This document shows, one piece after another, positions 1 to 6,623 of a stretch of 8,045 nucleotides of DNA. Each line of letters starts with the position of its first letter. Position 1 is the stretch's first letter. The DNA comes from Agromyces sp. (lineage in GTDB: Bacteria > Actinomycetota > Actinomycetes > Actinomycetales > Microbacteriaceae): the NCBI GenBank assembly GCA_031178025.1, contig JAPSJU010000080.1:1-8045 (forward strand). The letters are read 5' to 3'. The notes below the pieces were generated by a model that was not told the DNA's origin, ran no database searches, and was given only the letters and a program-made list of their open reading frames with translations. The translations under genes and the position numbers were made by a program.

Positions 1-1004
1 ACTTCGCTCCCCTGCAGCGGGCCCTCCACGCAGAGGAATGGGTGCTGCACGCCGCAAGCCAGGACCTCGCGTGCCTGCGCGAGGTCGGCCTCGATCCCGA
101 TCGCATCTTCGACACGGAGCTCGCGGCTCGTCTGCTCGGGATGCCGCGCGTCGGTCTCGCGTCGGTCGTCGAGGAGCTGCTCGACATCAGGCTCGCGAAG
201 GAGCACTCCGCCGCCGACTGGTCGACCCGGCCGCTGCCGCAGTCGTGGCTGAAGTACGCGGCACTCGATGTCGAACTCCTCGTCGACGTTCGCGACCGCC
301 TCGCGGAGCGCCTGGCCGAGGCGGGCAAGTCGGAGCTCGCCGAGCAGGAGTTCGACGCCGTGCTGCGTCGGGAGGCGAAGCCGCCGGCGGCGGAACCGTG
401 GCGGCGACTCTCCGGCATCCACGGCGTACGAGGCCAGCGGAACCTGGCGGTCGCGCGTGAGCTCTGGCTCGCTCGTGATGCGCGCGCAGCCGAGCTCGAC
501 ACCGCGCCGGGTCGGATGGTGCCCGATGCATCGATCCTGGCCGTCGCCAAGGCGCTGCCGCAGACGCGGCGCGCGCTCGCCGATCTGCGCGAGTTCACCG
601 GGCGGGCGAGCCGTTCGGAACTCGATCGCTGGTGGGCCGCCGTCGAGCGGGGGCTCGCCACCGAGGATCTCCCCGCGGTGCGGGTACCCACCGACTCCCC
701 GCCGCCGCCGCGTGCCTGGGCGATGCGCAATCCCGAGGCGGACGCGCGTCTGCGCCTCGCCCGAGCCGCACTGATCGAAGCGGCCGAGACGCTCGAGATG
801 CCGGTCGAGAACCTCCTCACGCCCGATCACCTGCGCCGCCTCGCCTGGTCGCCGCCGGCGGAACCGACGCCCGACGCGATCGGCGCGGCACTCGGATCCC
901 TCGGCGCGCGCCCGTGGCAGGTTGCGGCGACCGCACAGCTGATCGCCGATGCCTTTGTCGAGGCGTCACAATCCGTTCAGGACGCCGAGTCGGACGCTTC
1001 GTAG
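1..1004 (+). CDS. rnd: Ribonuclease D with C-terminal HRDC-type domains (5'-truncated by window edge)
   Basis: This is a 3'-to-5' exoribonuclease of the DEDDy family, whose members trim the 3' ends of tRNA and other stable RNA precursors in the cytoplasm. The reading frame is open from base 3, with no start in the window, so 333 C-terminal residues are visible and the first exonuclease motif lies upstream. Exo motif II is seen as HAASQDLACL, with its Asp at fragment residue 21. The family segment FDTELAARLLG follows, then DWSTRPLP. Exo motif III is YAALD (Tyr85, Asp89), the Y-x3-D that defines DEDDy enzymes. An HRDC-type helical domain begins near residue 145 (ARELWLARD, then PGRMVPDASILAVA). 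A second helical region, from about residue 230, starts with AWAMRNPEADARL. This two-part tail is usual in actinobacterial RNase D. The gene ends in TAG 75 bp before the thiolase gene on the same strand. Family assignment is firm; the true RNA substrates cannot be read from sequence. Confidence 0.93.
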   Translation, partial: FAPLQRALHAEEWVLHAASQDLACLREVGLDPDRIFDTELAARLLGMPRVGLASVVEELLDIRLAKEHSAADWSTRPLPQSWLKYAALDVELLVDVRDRLAERLAEAGKSELAEQEFDAVLRREAKPPAAEPWRRLSGIHGVRGQRNLAVARELWLARDARAAELDTAPGRMVPDASILAVAKALPQTRRALADLREFTGRASRSELDRWWAAVERGLATEDLPAVRVPTDSPPPPRAWAMRNPEADARLRLARAALIEAAETLEMPVENLLTPDHLRRLAWSPPAEPTPDAIGAALGSLGARPWQVAATAQLIADAFVEASQSVQDAESDAS

Positions 1005-1042
1005 GTTCCGTCAAGCGATGCAGCTCGCCCGGATGCCGTTCA

Positions 1043-1048
1043 TAGGAT
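1043..1048 (+). promoter_or_regulatory. Probable -10 box of the thiolase-hydratase/dehydrogenase operon promoter
   Basis: TAGGAT lies 31 bp before the GTG start in an otherwise G+C-rich gap and fits actinobacterial sigma-70-type -10 hexamers. No convincing -35 hexamer is seen 16-18 bp upstream. Transcription would start around 1055, giving a leader of about 25 nt. The box overlaps a short dyad, AGGAT-N6-ATCCT (1044-1059), that could be an operator. Read-through from rnd is the alternative source of transcription. Confidence 0.4.
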
Positions 1049-1063
1049 CGAGTCATCCTGACC

Positions 1064-1072
1064 GAGAGGGAG
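1064..1072 (+). promoter_or_regulatory. Ribosome binding site for the thiolase gene
   Basis: GAGAGGGAG ends 7 nt before the GTG at 1080. It supports that GTG as the start, since no other in-frame start has such a site. Its 3' end is part of an 8-base arm, GAGCTGCA (1070-1077), complementary to TGCAGCTC at 1019-1026. Confidence 0.6.
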
Positions 1073-1079
1073 CTGCAGC

Positions 1080-2294
1080 GTGGCTGAACGAGCTGATGTC
1101 GTGTTCGTCGACGGGGTTCGAACCCCGTTCGGACGAGCCGGTGACAAGGGCATGTACTGGAACACGAGGGCCGACGACCTCGTCGTGAAGGCGATCGTCG
1201 GGGTGCTCGAGCGCAACCCGGGCGTGCCGAGGGACCGGATCGACGACGTCGCGATCGCCGCGACGACGCAGACGGGCGATCAGGGCCTCACCATCGGCCG
1301 CACGGCGGCGATCCTCGCCGGCCTGCCGAAGACCGTGCCCGGATTCGCGATCGACCGGATGTGCGCCGGAGCCATGACGAGCGCGGCGATGATGGCGGGC
1401 TCGATCGGATACGGCATGTACGACCTCGCGATCGCTGGCGGCGTGGAGCACATGGGGCATCACCCGATGGGCTCGGGAGTCGACCCGAACCCGCGCTTCC
1501 TCAGCGAGAAGCTTGTCGGCGAGGACGCCCTCGTCATGGGCGCGACGGCGGAGCGCATCCACGACCGCTTCCCGCAGCTCACGAGGGAACGCAGCGACCG
1601 TTATGCGCTCGCCAGCCAGCAGAAGACCGCCGCCGCGTACGAGGCGGGCAAGATCCAGCAGGACCTCGTTCCCGTCGCCGTCCGCACCGAGCAGGGCTGG
1701 GGTCTGGCGACCCGTGACGAGGTGATGCGGCCCGAGACGACCCTCGAGGGCCTCGCCGCCTTGAAGACGCCCTTCCGCCCGCACGGTCGCATCACCGCCG
1801 GCAACGCCTCCGGCCTCAACGACGGCGCGACCGCGGCGATCCTCGCGTCGGGCGACGCCGTGAAGGAATTCGGCCTCGCGCCGAAGATGACGCTCGTGAG
1901 CTTCGCCTTCGCGGGCGTCGATCCCGAGATCATGGGCATCGGTCCCATCCCGGCGACCGAGAAGGCGCTCCGCAAGGCCGGCCTGACGATCGACGACATC
2001 GACCTCTTCGAGATGAACGAGGCCTTCGCGGTGCAGGTGCTCTCCTTCCTCGACCATTACGGCATCGACGACGAGGATCCGCGCGTGAACCCGTGGGGTG
2101 GTGCGATCGCCGTCGGGCACCCGCTCGCCTCGTCCGGCGTGCGGCTCATGAATCAGCTCGCGAGCCAGTTCACCGAGCGCCCCGACGTGCGCTTCGGCAT
2201 CACCAGCATGTGCGTGGGCCTCGGCCAGGGCGGCACGATGATCTGGGAGAACCCGAACTACGACAAGAAGGCAGCGAAGAGGGCACGCCGATGA
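1080..2294 (+). CDS. fadA: Thiolase family acetyl-CoA acyltransferase (beta-oxidation beta-subunit type)
   Basis: This 404-residue thiolase cleaves 3-ketoacyl-CoA with CoA to release acetyl-CoA, the last step of a beta-oxidation turn, in the cytoplasm. The N-terminal strand ends in VDGVRTPFGR. The nucleophile is Cys95 in DRMCAGAM. Next come AGGVEHMGHHPMG and the loop GNASGLNDGA, then NEAFA (Asn313-Glu314), GHPLASSG (His347) and the second active cysteine Cys378 in MCVGLGQGG. All four catalytic elements are therefore present. The active-site surroundings differ from the textbook N-x-x-C-x-S-G and C-x-G-G-G-x-G forms: Asp92 sits where Asn is usual, Gly97 where Ser is usual, and Leu380 where Gly is usual. 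As I recall, this variant is normal in Micrococcales thiolases. Length is usual. The GTG start has a good ribosome binding site. The stop overlaps the next gene's ATG, so the two are co-transcribed and probably translationally coupled, as expected for subunits of a trifunctional-type complex. Chain-length preference cannot be deduced. Confidence 0.94.
   Translation: MAERADVVFVDGVRTPFGRAGDKGMYWNTRADDLVVKAIVGVLERNPGVPRDRIDDVAIAATTQTGDQGLTIGRTAAILAGLPKTVPGFAIDRMCAGAMTSAAMMAGSIGYGMYDLAIAGGVEHMGHHPMGSGVDPNPRFLSEKLVGEDALVMGATAERIHDRFPQLTRERSDRYALASQQKTAAAYEAGKIQQDLVPVAVRTEQGWGLATRDEVMRPETTLEGLAALKTPFRPHGRITAGNASGLNDGATAAILASGDAVKEFGLAPKMTLVSFAFAGVDPEIMGIGPIPATEKALRKAGLTIDDIDLFEMNEAFAVQVLSFLDHYGIDDEDPRVNPWGGAIAVGHPLASSGVRLMNQLASQFTERPDVRFGITSMCVGLGQGGTMIWENPNYDKKAAKRARR
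2278..2283 (+). promoter_or_regulatory. Ribosome binding site inside the thiolase 3' end, for the hydratase/dehydrogenase gene
   Basis: AGAGGG ends 7 nt before the ATG at 2291 and lies within the last codons of the thiolase gene. Together with the ATGA stop/start overlap it fixes this ATG as the start. The open frame runs further upstream to 2093 but has no comparable site there. Confidence 0.55.
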
Positions 2295-4432
2295 CCGACT
2301 ATTCGACCGTCGATTTCGAGTCGCTCGTGGCTCTTGCGGGCGACGACGAGGTCGTCACGCATTCCTACGTGCGCGACGTGCCGCTTCCGTCGGGGAGGAC
2401 GCTCGCGCTCCTCACCCTCGACAACGGGCGGGACCACACACGCCCGAGCACGCTCGGAGCGGCGACGCTGCTCGAGTACGCCACCACCCTCGACAGGCTG
2501 CGTGCGCGGGCCGCTGCCGGCGAGATCCATGCGGTCGCCGTCACCGGCAAGCCGTTCATCCTCGCGGCCGGCGCCGACCTCTCGAAGGTCGCCGAGATCC
2601 CCGACAAGGAGACGGCGAAGAAGTTCGTCCAGCTCGGGCATCACGCCCTGGGCAGGCTCAGCACCGTCGGCGTCCCGTCCTTCGTGTTCTACAACGGCCT
2701 CGCCCTGGGCGGCGGGCTCGAGATCGGGCTGCACGCCGACTACCGCACGGTGGATGCCTCGGTTCCGGCGCTCGCGCTGCCGGAGGTGTTCCTCGGCCTG
2801 GTTCCCGGCTGGGGTGGAGCGACGATCCTGCCCAATCTGATCGGGATCGAGAACGCGCTGAAGGTCGTCATCGAGAACCCGCTGAAGCAGAACCGCACCC
2901 TCACGGCGAAGGACGCCCTCGACCTCGGCATCGCCGACGTGATCTTCCCCTCGGTGAACTTCCTCGAGGACTCGATCCGGTGGGCGGACGCGGTGATCTC
3001 GGGCGACATCGCCGTCTCGCGGCCGAATGCGCCGGGGAGGATCGAGCGCCTCGTCAAGTGGGATGCCGCGATCGGCATCGCCATCAAGACGCTGAAGCGC
3101 CGCATCGGCCCGGTCCCGCAGGCTCCCTATGCCGCGCTCGAACTCATGAGGGCGGCGAAGGGCGGCACCCGAGCCGAGGGCTTCCAGCGTGAGGACGAGG
3201 TCCTCGCCGACCTCATCGCGGGCGACCAACTCCAGGCATCGGTCTACGCCTTCAACCTCGTGCAGAAGCGCACGAAGCGACCGGCCGGTGCACCCGACGC
3301 GGACGTGGCCAAGAAGGTCACGAAGGTGGGAGTGATCGGTGCCGGGTACATGGCCACGCAGCTCGCCCTGCTGTTCGTGCGCCGTCTCCGGGTGCCCGTC
3401 GTCATCACCGACATCGACCAGGCGCGCGTCGACACGAGCGTCGCCCGCATCCGCGACGAGATCGACGCCCTGCTCGGCAAGGGCCGCGTCTCCCCCGATG
3501 AGGCGAACCGGCTGAAGGCGCTCGTCACGGGCACGACCGACAAGGCCGACTTCGCCGACTGCGACTGGGTCATCGAGGCCGTCTTCGAAGAGCTCGAGAT
3601 CAAGCAGGACGTCTTCGCCGAGATCGAGCGGATCGTCTCGGCCGAGACGGTGCTCGCCACGAACACCTCGTCCCTCTCGGTCGAGCAGATCGGCGCGAAG
3701 CTCGCGCATCCGGAGCGACTCGTCGGCTTCCACTTCTTCACCCCCGTGGCGGTCATGCCGCTCATCGAGGTCGTGAGGACGCCGCACACGGATGACGCGA
3801 CGCTGTCGACCGCGATGGTGACCGCCCGGAACTTGAAGAAGAACGCCGTGATCACGGCCGACACCCCCGGCTTCGTCGTCAATCGCGTGCTCGCGAAGCT
3901 GCTCGGCGAGGCGATGTACGCGGTCGACAACGGCACGCCCTTCGCGGTCGTGGACCAGGCGATCGCTCCGCTCGGCCTGCCGATGCCACCGTCGCAGCTG
4001 CTCGACCTCGTCGGACTCAAGGTCGGCGCCCATGTGCTCGACACGCATCACGCGGCGTTCCCCGACCGGTTCTACCGGAGTGAGAACCTGCATCGGCTCG
4101 CGGACCACGGAGCGCTGCTCGACAAGGACGACGCGGGCAGGGTCAAGGGCTTCGACAAGGGTGCCATGAAGATCCTCTCCGGCGGCACGACACCGCTCGG
4201 CGCCGATGAGATCCTCGTGCGCCTCCAGGACGGTCTCGCCGACGAGGTGCGCCGGATGCTGGATGACGGCGTGGTCGCAGCGCCGGAGGACATCGACCTC
4301 TGCATGATCCTCGGAGCCGGCTTCCCGTTCCAGATGGGCGGGGTCACCCCCTATCTCGATCGGGTCGGCGCGTCCGAGCGGGTCTTCGGCGACACCTTCC
4401 ACCACCCGCCGGTCAGGGGCGTCGGCGACTAG
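2291..4432 (+). CDS. fadB: Bifunctional enoyl-CoA hydratase / 3-hydroxyacyl-CoA dehydrogenase (beta-oxidation alpha subunit)
   Basis: This 713-residue multifunctional enzyme hydrates trans-2-enoyl-CoA and then oxidises the L-3-hydroxyacyl-CoA with NAD+. Residues 1 to about 190 form a crotonase domain. The oxyanion-hole segment is AAGAD (92-96), and GGGLE (Glu144) and LPE (Glu165) carry the two catalytic glutamates, spaced as in E. coli FadB. A helical linker follows. The Rossmann NAD domain starts near 343 with VGVIGAGYMA (GxGxxA at 350-355) and an acidic strand end, ITDID. The dehydrogenase site has NTSS (Asn458-Ser461), GFHFFTP with His481, Glu493 twelve residues later (the His-Glu dyad spacing) and Asn531 in FVVNR. 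The C-terminal dehydrogenase domain runs to the end, with AFPDRFYRSENL as a recognisable block. The third Rossmann position is Ala rather than Gly, which I believe is usual in this actinobacterial clade. The ATG overlaps the thiolase stop by 4 bp, so the two proteins are probably made together and form a trifunctional complex. The gene ends 42 bp from the convergent dxs stop. Confidence 0.95.
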   Translation: MTDYSTVDFESLVALAGDDEVVTHSYVRDVPLPSGRTLALLTLDNGRDHTRPSTLGAATLLEYATTLDRLRARAAAGEIHAVAVTGKPFILAAGADLSKVAEIPDKETAKKFVQLGHHALGRLSTVGVPSFVFYNGLALGGGLEIGLHADYRTVDASVPALALPEVFLGLVPGWGGATILPNLIGIENALKVVIENPLKQNRTLTAKDALDLGIADVIFPSVNFLEDSIRWADAVISGDIAVSRPNAPGRIERLVKWDAAIGIAIKTLKRRIGPVPQAPYAALELMRAAKGGTRAEGFQREDEVLADLIAGDQLQASVYAFNLVQKRTKRPAGAPDADVAKKVTKVGVIGAGYMATQLALLFVRRLRVPVVITDIDQARVDTSVARIRDEIDALLGKGRVSPDEANRLKALVTGTTDKADFADCDWVIEAVFEELEIKQDVFAEIERIVSAETVLATNTSSLSVEQIGAKLAHPERLVGFHFFTPVAVMPLIEVVRTPHTDDATLSTAMVTARNLKKNAVITADTPGFVVNRVLAKLLGEAMYAVDNGTPFAVVDQAIAPLGLPMPPSQLLDLVGLKVGAHVLDTHHAAFPDRFYRSENLHRLADHGALLDKDDAGRVKGFDKGAMKILSGGTTPLGADEILVRLQDGLADEVRRMLDDGVVAAPEDIDLCMILGAGFPFQMGGVTPYLDRVGASERVFGDTFHHPPVRGVGD

Positions 4433-4447
4433 CACCGGCTCGCGTAC

Positions 4448-4461
4448 CGGAGCGGCCTCCG
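4448..4461. terminator. Weak hairpin in the 42-bp convergent gap (possible, not strong, terminator)
   Basis: CGGAG-CGGC-CTCCG is a 5-bp stem with a 4-nt loop between two facing stop codons. There is no T-run on either strand. It is the only structured element in the gap, but it is too short to be a convincing intrinsic terminator. Transcripts from both sides may overlap here or end by Rho. Confidence 0.2.
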
Positions 4462-4474
4462 CCGTCCGCGACCG

Positions 4475-6421
4475 TCAGAACCGGGGCTGCGGGCTCGTGT
4501 CGCTGGACACCTGCTCGAGCCCTGCGCCGCGCGCGTGCGGCAGCTTCGACCCGAGGACCATGCCGGTCACGTCGCGTGCGATGCGCTGCGGGGTGAGCCC
4601 GACGCGCTCGAGGATGTCGGCTCGCGAGCCGTGCTCGAGGAACTCGTCGGGGAGCCCGATCTCGGTGACGGCGGTGTCGACGCCCGCCTTCCGCAGGTCC
4701 TGCCGGATGCGGGTGCCGATCCCTCCGACGCGGATGCCGTCCTCGAGGCTGACGACGATGCGGTGGTCCCGTGCGAACTCGATGACACTGCCGGGGACGG
4801 GAACCACCCAGCGTGGGTCGACGACGGTGGCGCCGATGCCCTGCGCCTCGAGGCGCTCGGCCACCTCGAGGGCGATGCCGGCCATCGGGCCGACCGCGAC
4901 GAGCAGCACGTCACGGCGATCGGACTCGGCGAGCACGTCGACTCCGTCGCTCGTACGGCGGATCGCGTCGAAATCGACGCCCACCTTCCCCTTCGGGAAC
5001 CGGAGCACGGTCGGCCCATCATGGACCGCGACGGCTTCGGCCAACTCCTCCGCGAGACGCACCGAGTCGCGCGGCGCCGCGATCCGGATCCCCGGCACGA
5101 CCTGCAGGATCGCAAGGTCCCACACGCCGTGGTGGCTGGGCCCGTCCGGCCCGGTGACGCCGGCCCGATCGAGCACGAAAGTCACGCCCGCGCGGTGCAA
5201 CGCGACATCCATGAGCACCTGGTCGAAGGCACGGTTGATGAACGTCGCGTACACGGCGACGACGGGGTGCAGGCCGCCGAACGCGAGCCCAGCCGCCGAC
5301 GTCGCGGCATGCTGCTCGGCGATGCCGACGTCGAAGACGCGGGTCGGGAAGCGCTCGGCCATGCGGTGCAGTCCGGTGGGCCGCAGCATCGCGGCGGTGA
5401 TGCCGACGAGCCGCTCGTCGTGCTCGGCGAGGCGCACGAGCTCGTCGGCGAAGACGCCGGTCCAGGATGGCGCCGATGCGGTCTCGAGCGATTCGCCGGT
5501 CTCGGGGTCGATCTGGCCGACGGCATGGAACTGGTCGGCCACGTCGCGGCGTGCGGGTTCGTAGCCGCGGCCCTTGTCGGTGATCGCGTGCACGATGACC
5601 GGCGCGCCGTAGTCCCTCGCCTGCCGCAGGGCCGACTCCATGGCGTGCTCGTCATGGCCGTCGACGGGACCGATGTACTTGATGTCGAGATTGGAGTAGA
5701 GCGCCTCGTTGTTGGTGAAGCGGCTGAGGAACCCATGCAGGCCGCCGCGCACGCCGCGGTAGAACGCGCTCGCCGGCTCGCCGAGCTTGTCGAAGATGCG
5801 GCGGCTCGACAGGTGCAGGTTGCGATACGTCTGCTTGGTGCGCACCGTGTTGAGGAAACGCGCCATGCCGCCGATCGTTGGCGCGTACGAGCGCCCGTTG
5901 TCGTTGACCACGACGATGAGCTTGCGGGTGTTGTCGTCGGAGATGTTGTTGAGCGCCTCCCAGGTCATGCCGCCGGTGAGTGCGCCATCGCCGACGACGG
6001 CGACCACGTGCCGGTCGTCCTGGCCGGTCATCTCGAACGCCTTCGAGATGCCGTCGGCCCAGGAGAGCGAACTCGACGCATGCGAGCTCTCGACGATGTC
6101 GTGCTCGGACTCCGAACGTTGCGGATATCCGGCGATCCCGCCGGTCTGGCGCAGCGTCGACAGGTCCCGGCGGCCCGTGAGCAGCTTGTGCACGTAGGAC
6201 TGGTGCCCGGTGTCGAAGACGATCGCGTCCCGCGGGGAGTCGAAGACGCGATGGATGGCGATGGTGAGCTCGACGACACCGAGGTTCGGACCGAGGTGAC
6301 CGCCCGTCTTCGAGACGGATGCCACGAGGTATTCGCGCACCTCGCGAGCCAACTGCTCGAGCTCGCGGGGACCGAGCGCGTCGAGGTCGCGCGGTCCGCT
6401 GATGTTCTCGAGCAGGGTCAT
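4475..6421 (-). CDS. dxs: 1-deoxy-D-xylulose-5-phosphate synthase
   Basis: DXS joins pyruvate (decarboxylated on thiamine diphosphate) to glyceraldehyde-3-phosphate. It is the entry and main control step of the MEP pathway to isoprenoids and also feeds thiamine and pyridoxal synthesis in some bacteria. The 648-residue protein has family length and the transketolase-like domain order. Visible motifs are SKTGGHLGPNLG (His42), DTGHQSYVHKLLTGR (70-84), the Mg/thiamine-diphosphate motif GDGALTGG (144-151) with NN (158-159) and Asn173, the catalytic Glu369 in GIAEQHAAT, and DRAGVTGPDGPSHHG from Asp418. A transketolase C-terminal domain covers about residues 510-640. The ATG at 6421 begins MTLLENI, the expected N-terminus, and has a GAAAGGTG site 8 nt upstream. 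The open frame to 6817 is an artefact of high G+C. The gene converges on fadB and diverges from the aminotransferase-fold gene. All key residues are present, so it should be active. Confidence 0.98.
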   Translation of the reverse strand: MTLLENISGPRDLDALGPRELEQLAREVREYLVASVSKTGGHLGPNLGVVELTIAIHRVFDSPRDAIVFDTGHQSYVHKLLTGRRDLSTLRQTGGIAGYPQRSESEHDIVESSHASSSLSWADGISKAFEMTGQDDRHVVAVVGDGALTGGMTWEALNNISDDNTRKLIVVVNDNGRSYAPTIGGMARFLNTVRTKQTYRNLHLSSRRIFDKLGEPASAFYRGVRGGLHGFLSRFTNNEALYSNLDIKYIGPVDGHDEHAMESALRQARDYGAPVIVHAITDKGRGYEPARRDVADQFHAVGQIDPETGESLETASAPSWTGVFADELVRLAEHDERLVGITAAMLRPTGLHRMAERFPTRVFDVGIAEQHAATSAAGLAFGGLHPVVAVYATFINRAFDQVLMDVALHRAGVTFVLDRAGVTGPDGPSHHGVWDLAILQVVPGIRIAAPRDSVRLAEELAEAVAVHDGPTVLRFPKGKVGVDFDAIRRTSDGVDVLAESDRRDVLLVAVGPMAGIALEVAERLEAQGIGATVVDPRWVVPVPGSVIEFARDHRIVVSLEDGIRVGGIGTRIRQDLRKAGVDTAVTEIGLPDEFLEHGSRADILERVGLTPQRIARDVTGMVLGSKLPHARGAGLEQVSSDTSPQPRF

Positions 6422-6429
6422 CCGGGAAG

Positions 6430-6437
6430 CACCTTTC
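6430..6437 (-). promoter_or_regulatory. Ribosome binding site for dxs
   Basis: On the - strand GAAAGGTG ends 8 nt before the ATG at 6421 and decides the dxs start. A 5-bp G+C hairpin, CCCCG-N5-CGGGG (6444-6458), sits just upstream of it in the predicted leader. Confidence 0.6.
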
Positions 6438-6468
6438 ACCGAGCCCCGGCGTGCGGGGACATCCATCG

Positions 6469-6474
6469 ATTCTA
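6469..6474 (-). promoter_or_regulatory. Probable -10 box of the dxs promoter
   Basis: Read on the - strand this is TAGAAT, five of six matches to TATAAT and an A+T island in a G+C-rich gap. It lies 47 bp upstream of the dxs ATG and would place the transcript start near 6462, with a leader of about 40 nt. No clear -35 hexamer is seen at 16-18 bp. A perfect 12-bp palindrome, CGCCGATCGGCG (6502-6513), sits around -40 to -51 relative to that start and could bind a regulator, although such palindromes also occur by chance. Confidence 0.45.
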
Positions 6475-6613
6475 CGCGACGCCGTTCGCGTGCCGCCTCG
6501 ACGCCGATCGGCGGCGCCGACGCGAAACGAGCGGCACCTCCACCCAGCTCTGGTGCGTGGCGCGGATCGAGGAGGAGAATGACGTCGAGGTCCGACAATG
6601 GCCCGGGCCGACT

Positions 6614-6618
6614 GGAGG
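6614..6618 (+). promoter_or_regulatory. Ribosome binding site for the aminotransferase-fold gene
   Basis: GGAGG lies 5 nt before the ATG at 6624 and is the basis for choosing that start. A second site, GGAGG at 6571-6575, lies only 3 nt before an in-frame ATG at 6579 and is a less well spaced alternative. Confidence 0.5.
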
Positions 6619-6623
6619 CTGTC

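Noticed and set aside
2093..2290. N-terminal extension of the hydratase/dehydrogenase into the thiolase gene
   Set aside because: The extra residues are Arg-rich shadow sequence. The ATGA overlap and AGAGGG site support the ATG at 2291.
2258..4435. A 725-codon open frame on the - strand opposite the hydratase/dehydrogenase gene
   Set aside because: This is the same antisense artefact: the composition is Arg/Asp/Glu/Val-rich with no domain, and the + strand frame is a full, motif-complete enzyme.
6512..6519. CGGCGCCG palindrome next to the 12-bp palindrome in the divergent gap
   Set aside because: Short G+C palindromes are expected often in this base composition, and no second half-site pattern supports it.
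6402..6623. Upstream ATG at 6402 for the aminotransferase-fold gene
   Set aside because: It would overlap the start of dxs and the dxs promoter and has no suitable ribosome binding site. The ATG at 6624 has GGAGG at good spacing.
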